Below are positions 63,973 to 64,000 of a DNA stretch of 64,000 nt, piece after piece. The position numbers and the translations under genes are program-made. The DNA comes from Ooceraea biroi. Taxonomy: Eukaryota > Arthropoda > Insecta > Hymenoptera > Formicidae. Position 1 is the first letter of the stretch; each line of letters starts with the position of its first letter. Location: assembly GCF_003672135.1 (NCBI RefSeq), contig NC_039507.1:5037624-5101623 (forward strand), read 5' to 3'. The notes beneath the pieces were generated by a model. The model had not been told where the DNA came from. It made no database searches and worked only from the letters and a program-made list of their open reading frames with translations.

Positions 63973-64000
63973 AAATATTTATAGAAAACACTCCGCTCGC

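Noticed and set aside
1..64000. tRNA, rRNA and CRISPR features
   Set aside because: I scanned for tRNA B-box-like words and for regularly spaced repeats and found none with supporting structure.

Overview
This window is animal nuclear DNA, very probably from a hymenopteran insect and most likely an ant. That placement is inferred from AT-rich intergenic and intronic DNA, many 60-150 bp introns, insect-like versions of conserved genes, and abundant small inverted-repeat elements. All genes are eukaryotic, mostly multi-exon. I saw no prokaryotic operon, no CRISPR array and no convincing tRNA or rRNA gene.

Layout. (1) 1.2-6.2 kb, minus: a complete 14-exon phospholipase D gene (PX, PH, two HKD motifs, about 1138 aa). 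(2) 12.5-40.6 kb, plus: one very large gene that I could chain from a signal-peptide exon through 16 further exons to a stop, with splice phases that agree at every junction. It encodes a secreted, apparently cysteine-free, Ser/Thr-rich mucin-like protein of about 3,415 aa that I cannot name. (3) 46.4-52.0 kb, minus: Additional sex combs (Asx), with the DEUBAD region and C-terminal PHD finger. (4) 52.8-56.0 kb: an inserted element, described below. (5) 56.2-64 kb: a compact housekeeping cluster of Rpt6 (plus), Pex3 (minus), Tim8 (minus) and golgin-84 (plus).

The most striking region is 52,801-56,027. Its ends are perfect 43-bp inverted repeats, and it is bounded on both sides by the same 9-bp word in direct orientation, as expected of a target-site duplication. 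Inside lies only the 3' half of a nicastrin gene, with introns, a premature stop, an apparently missing exon and two nested TWA-flanked MITEs. The simplest reading is a DNA transposon that captured a host gene fragment (Pack-TE-like). It landed between the divergent 5' ends of Asx and Rpt6, which would otherwise be less than 1 kb apart.

Functionally the genes are mostly unrelated neighbours: lipid signalling (Pld), an extracellular or cuticle-type mucin-like protein, Polycomb-linked H2A deubiquitination (Asx), proteasome (Rpt6), peroxisome biogenesis (Pex3), mitochondrial import (Tim8) and Golgi tethering (golgin-84). Exon coordinates were worked out by hand from splice consensus, reading frame and family knowledge. 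UTR limits and the far 5' ends are not established.
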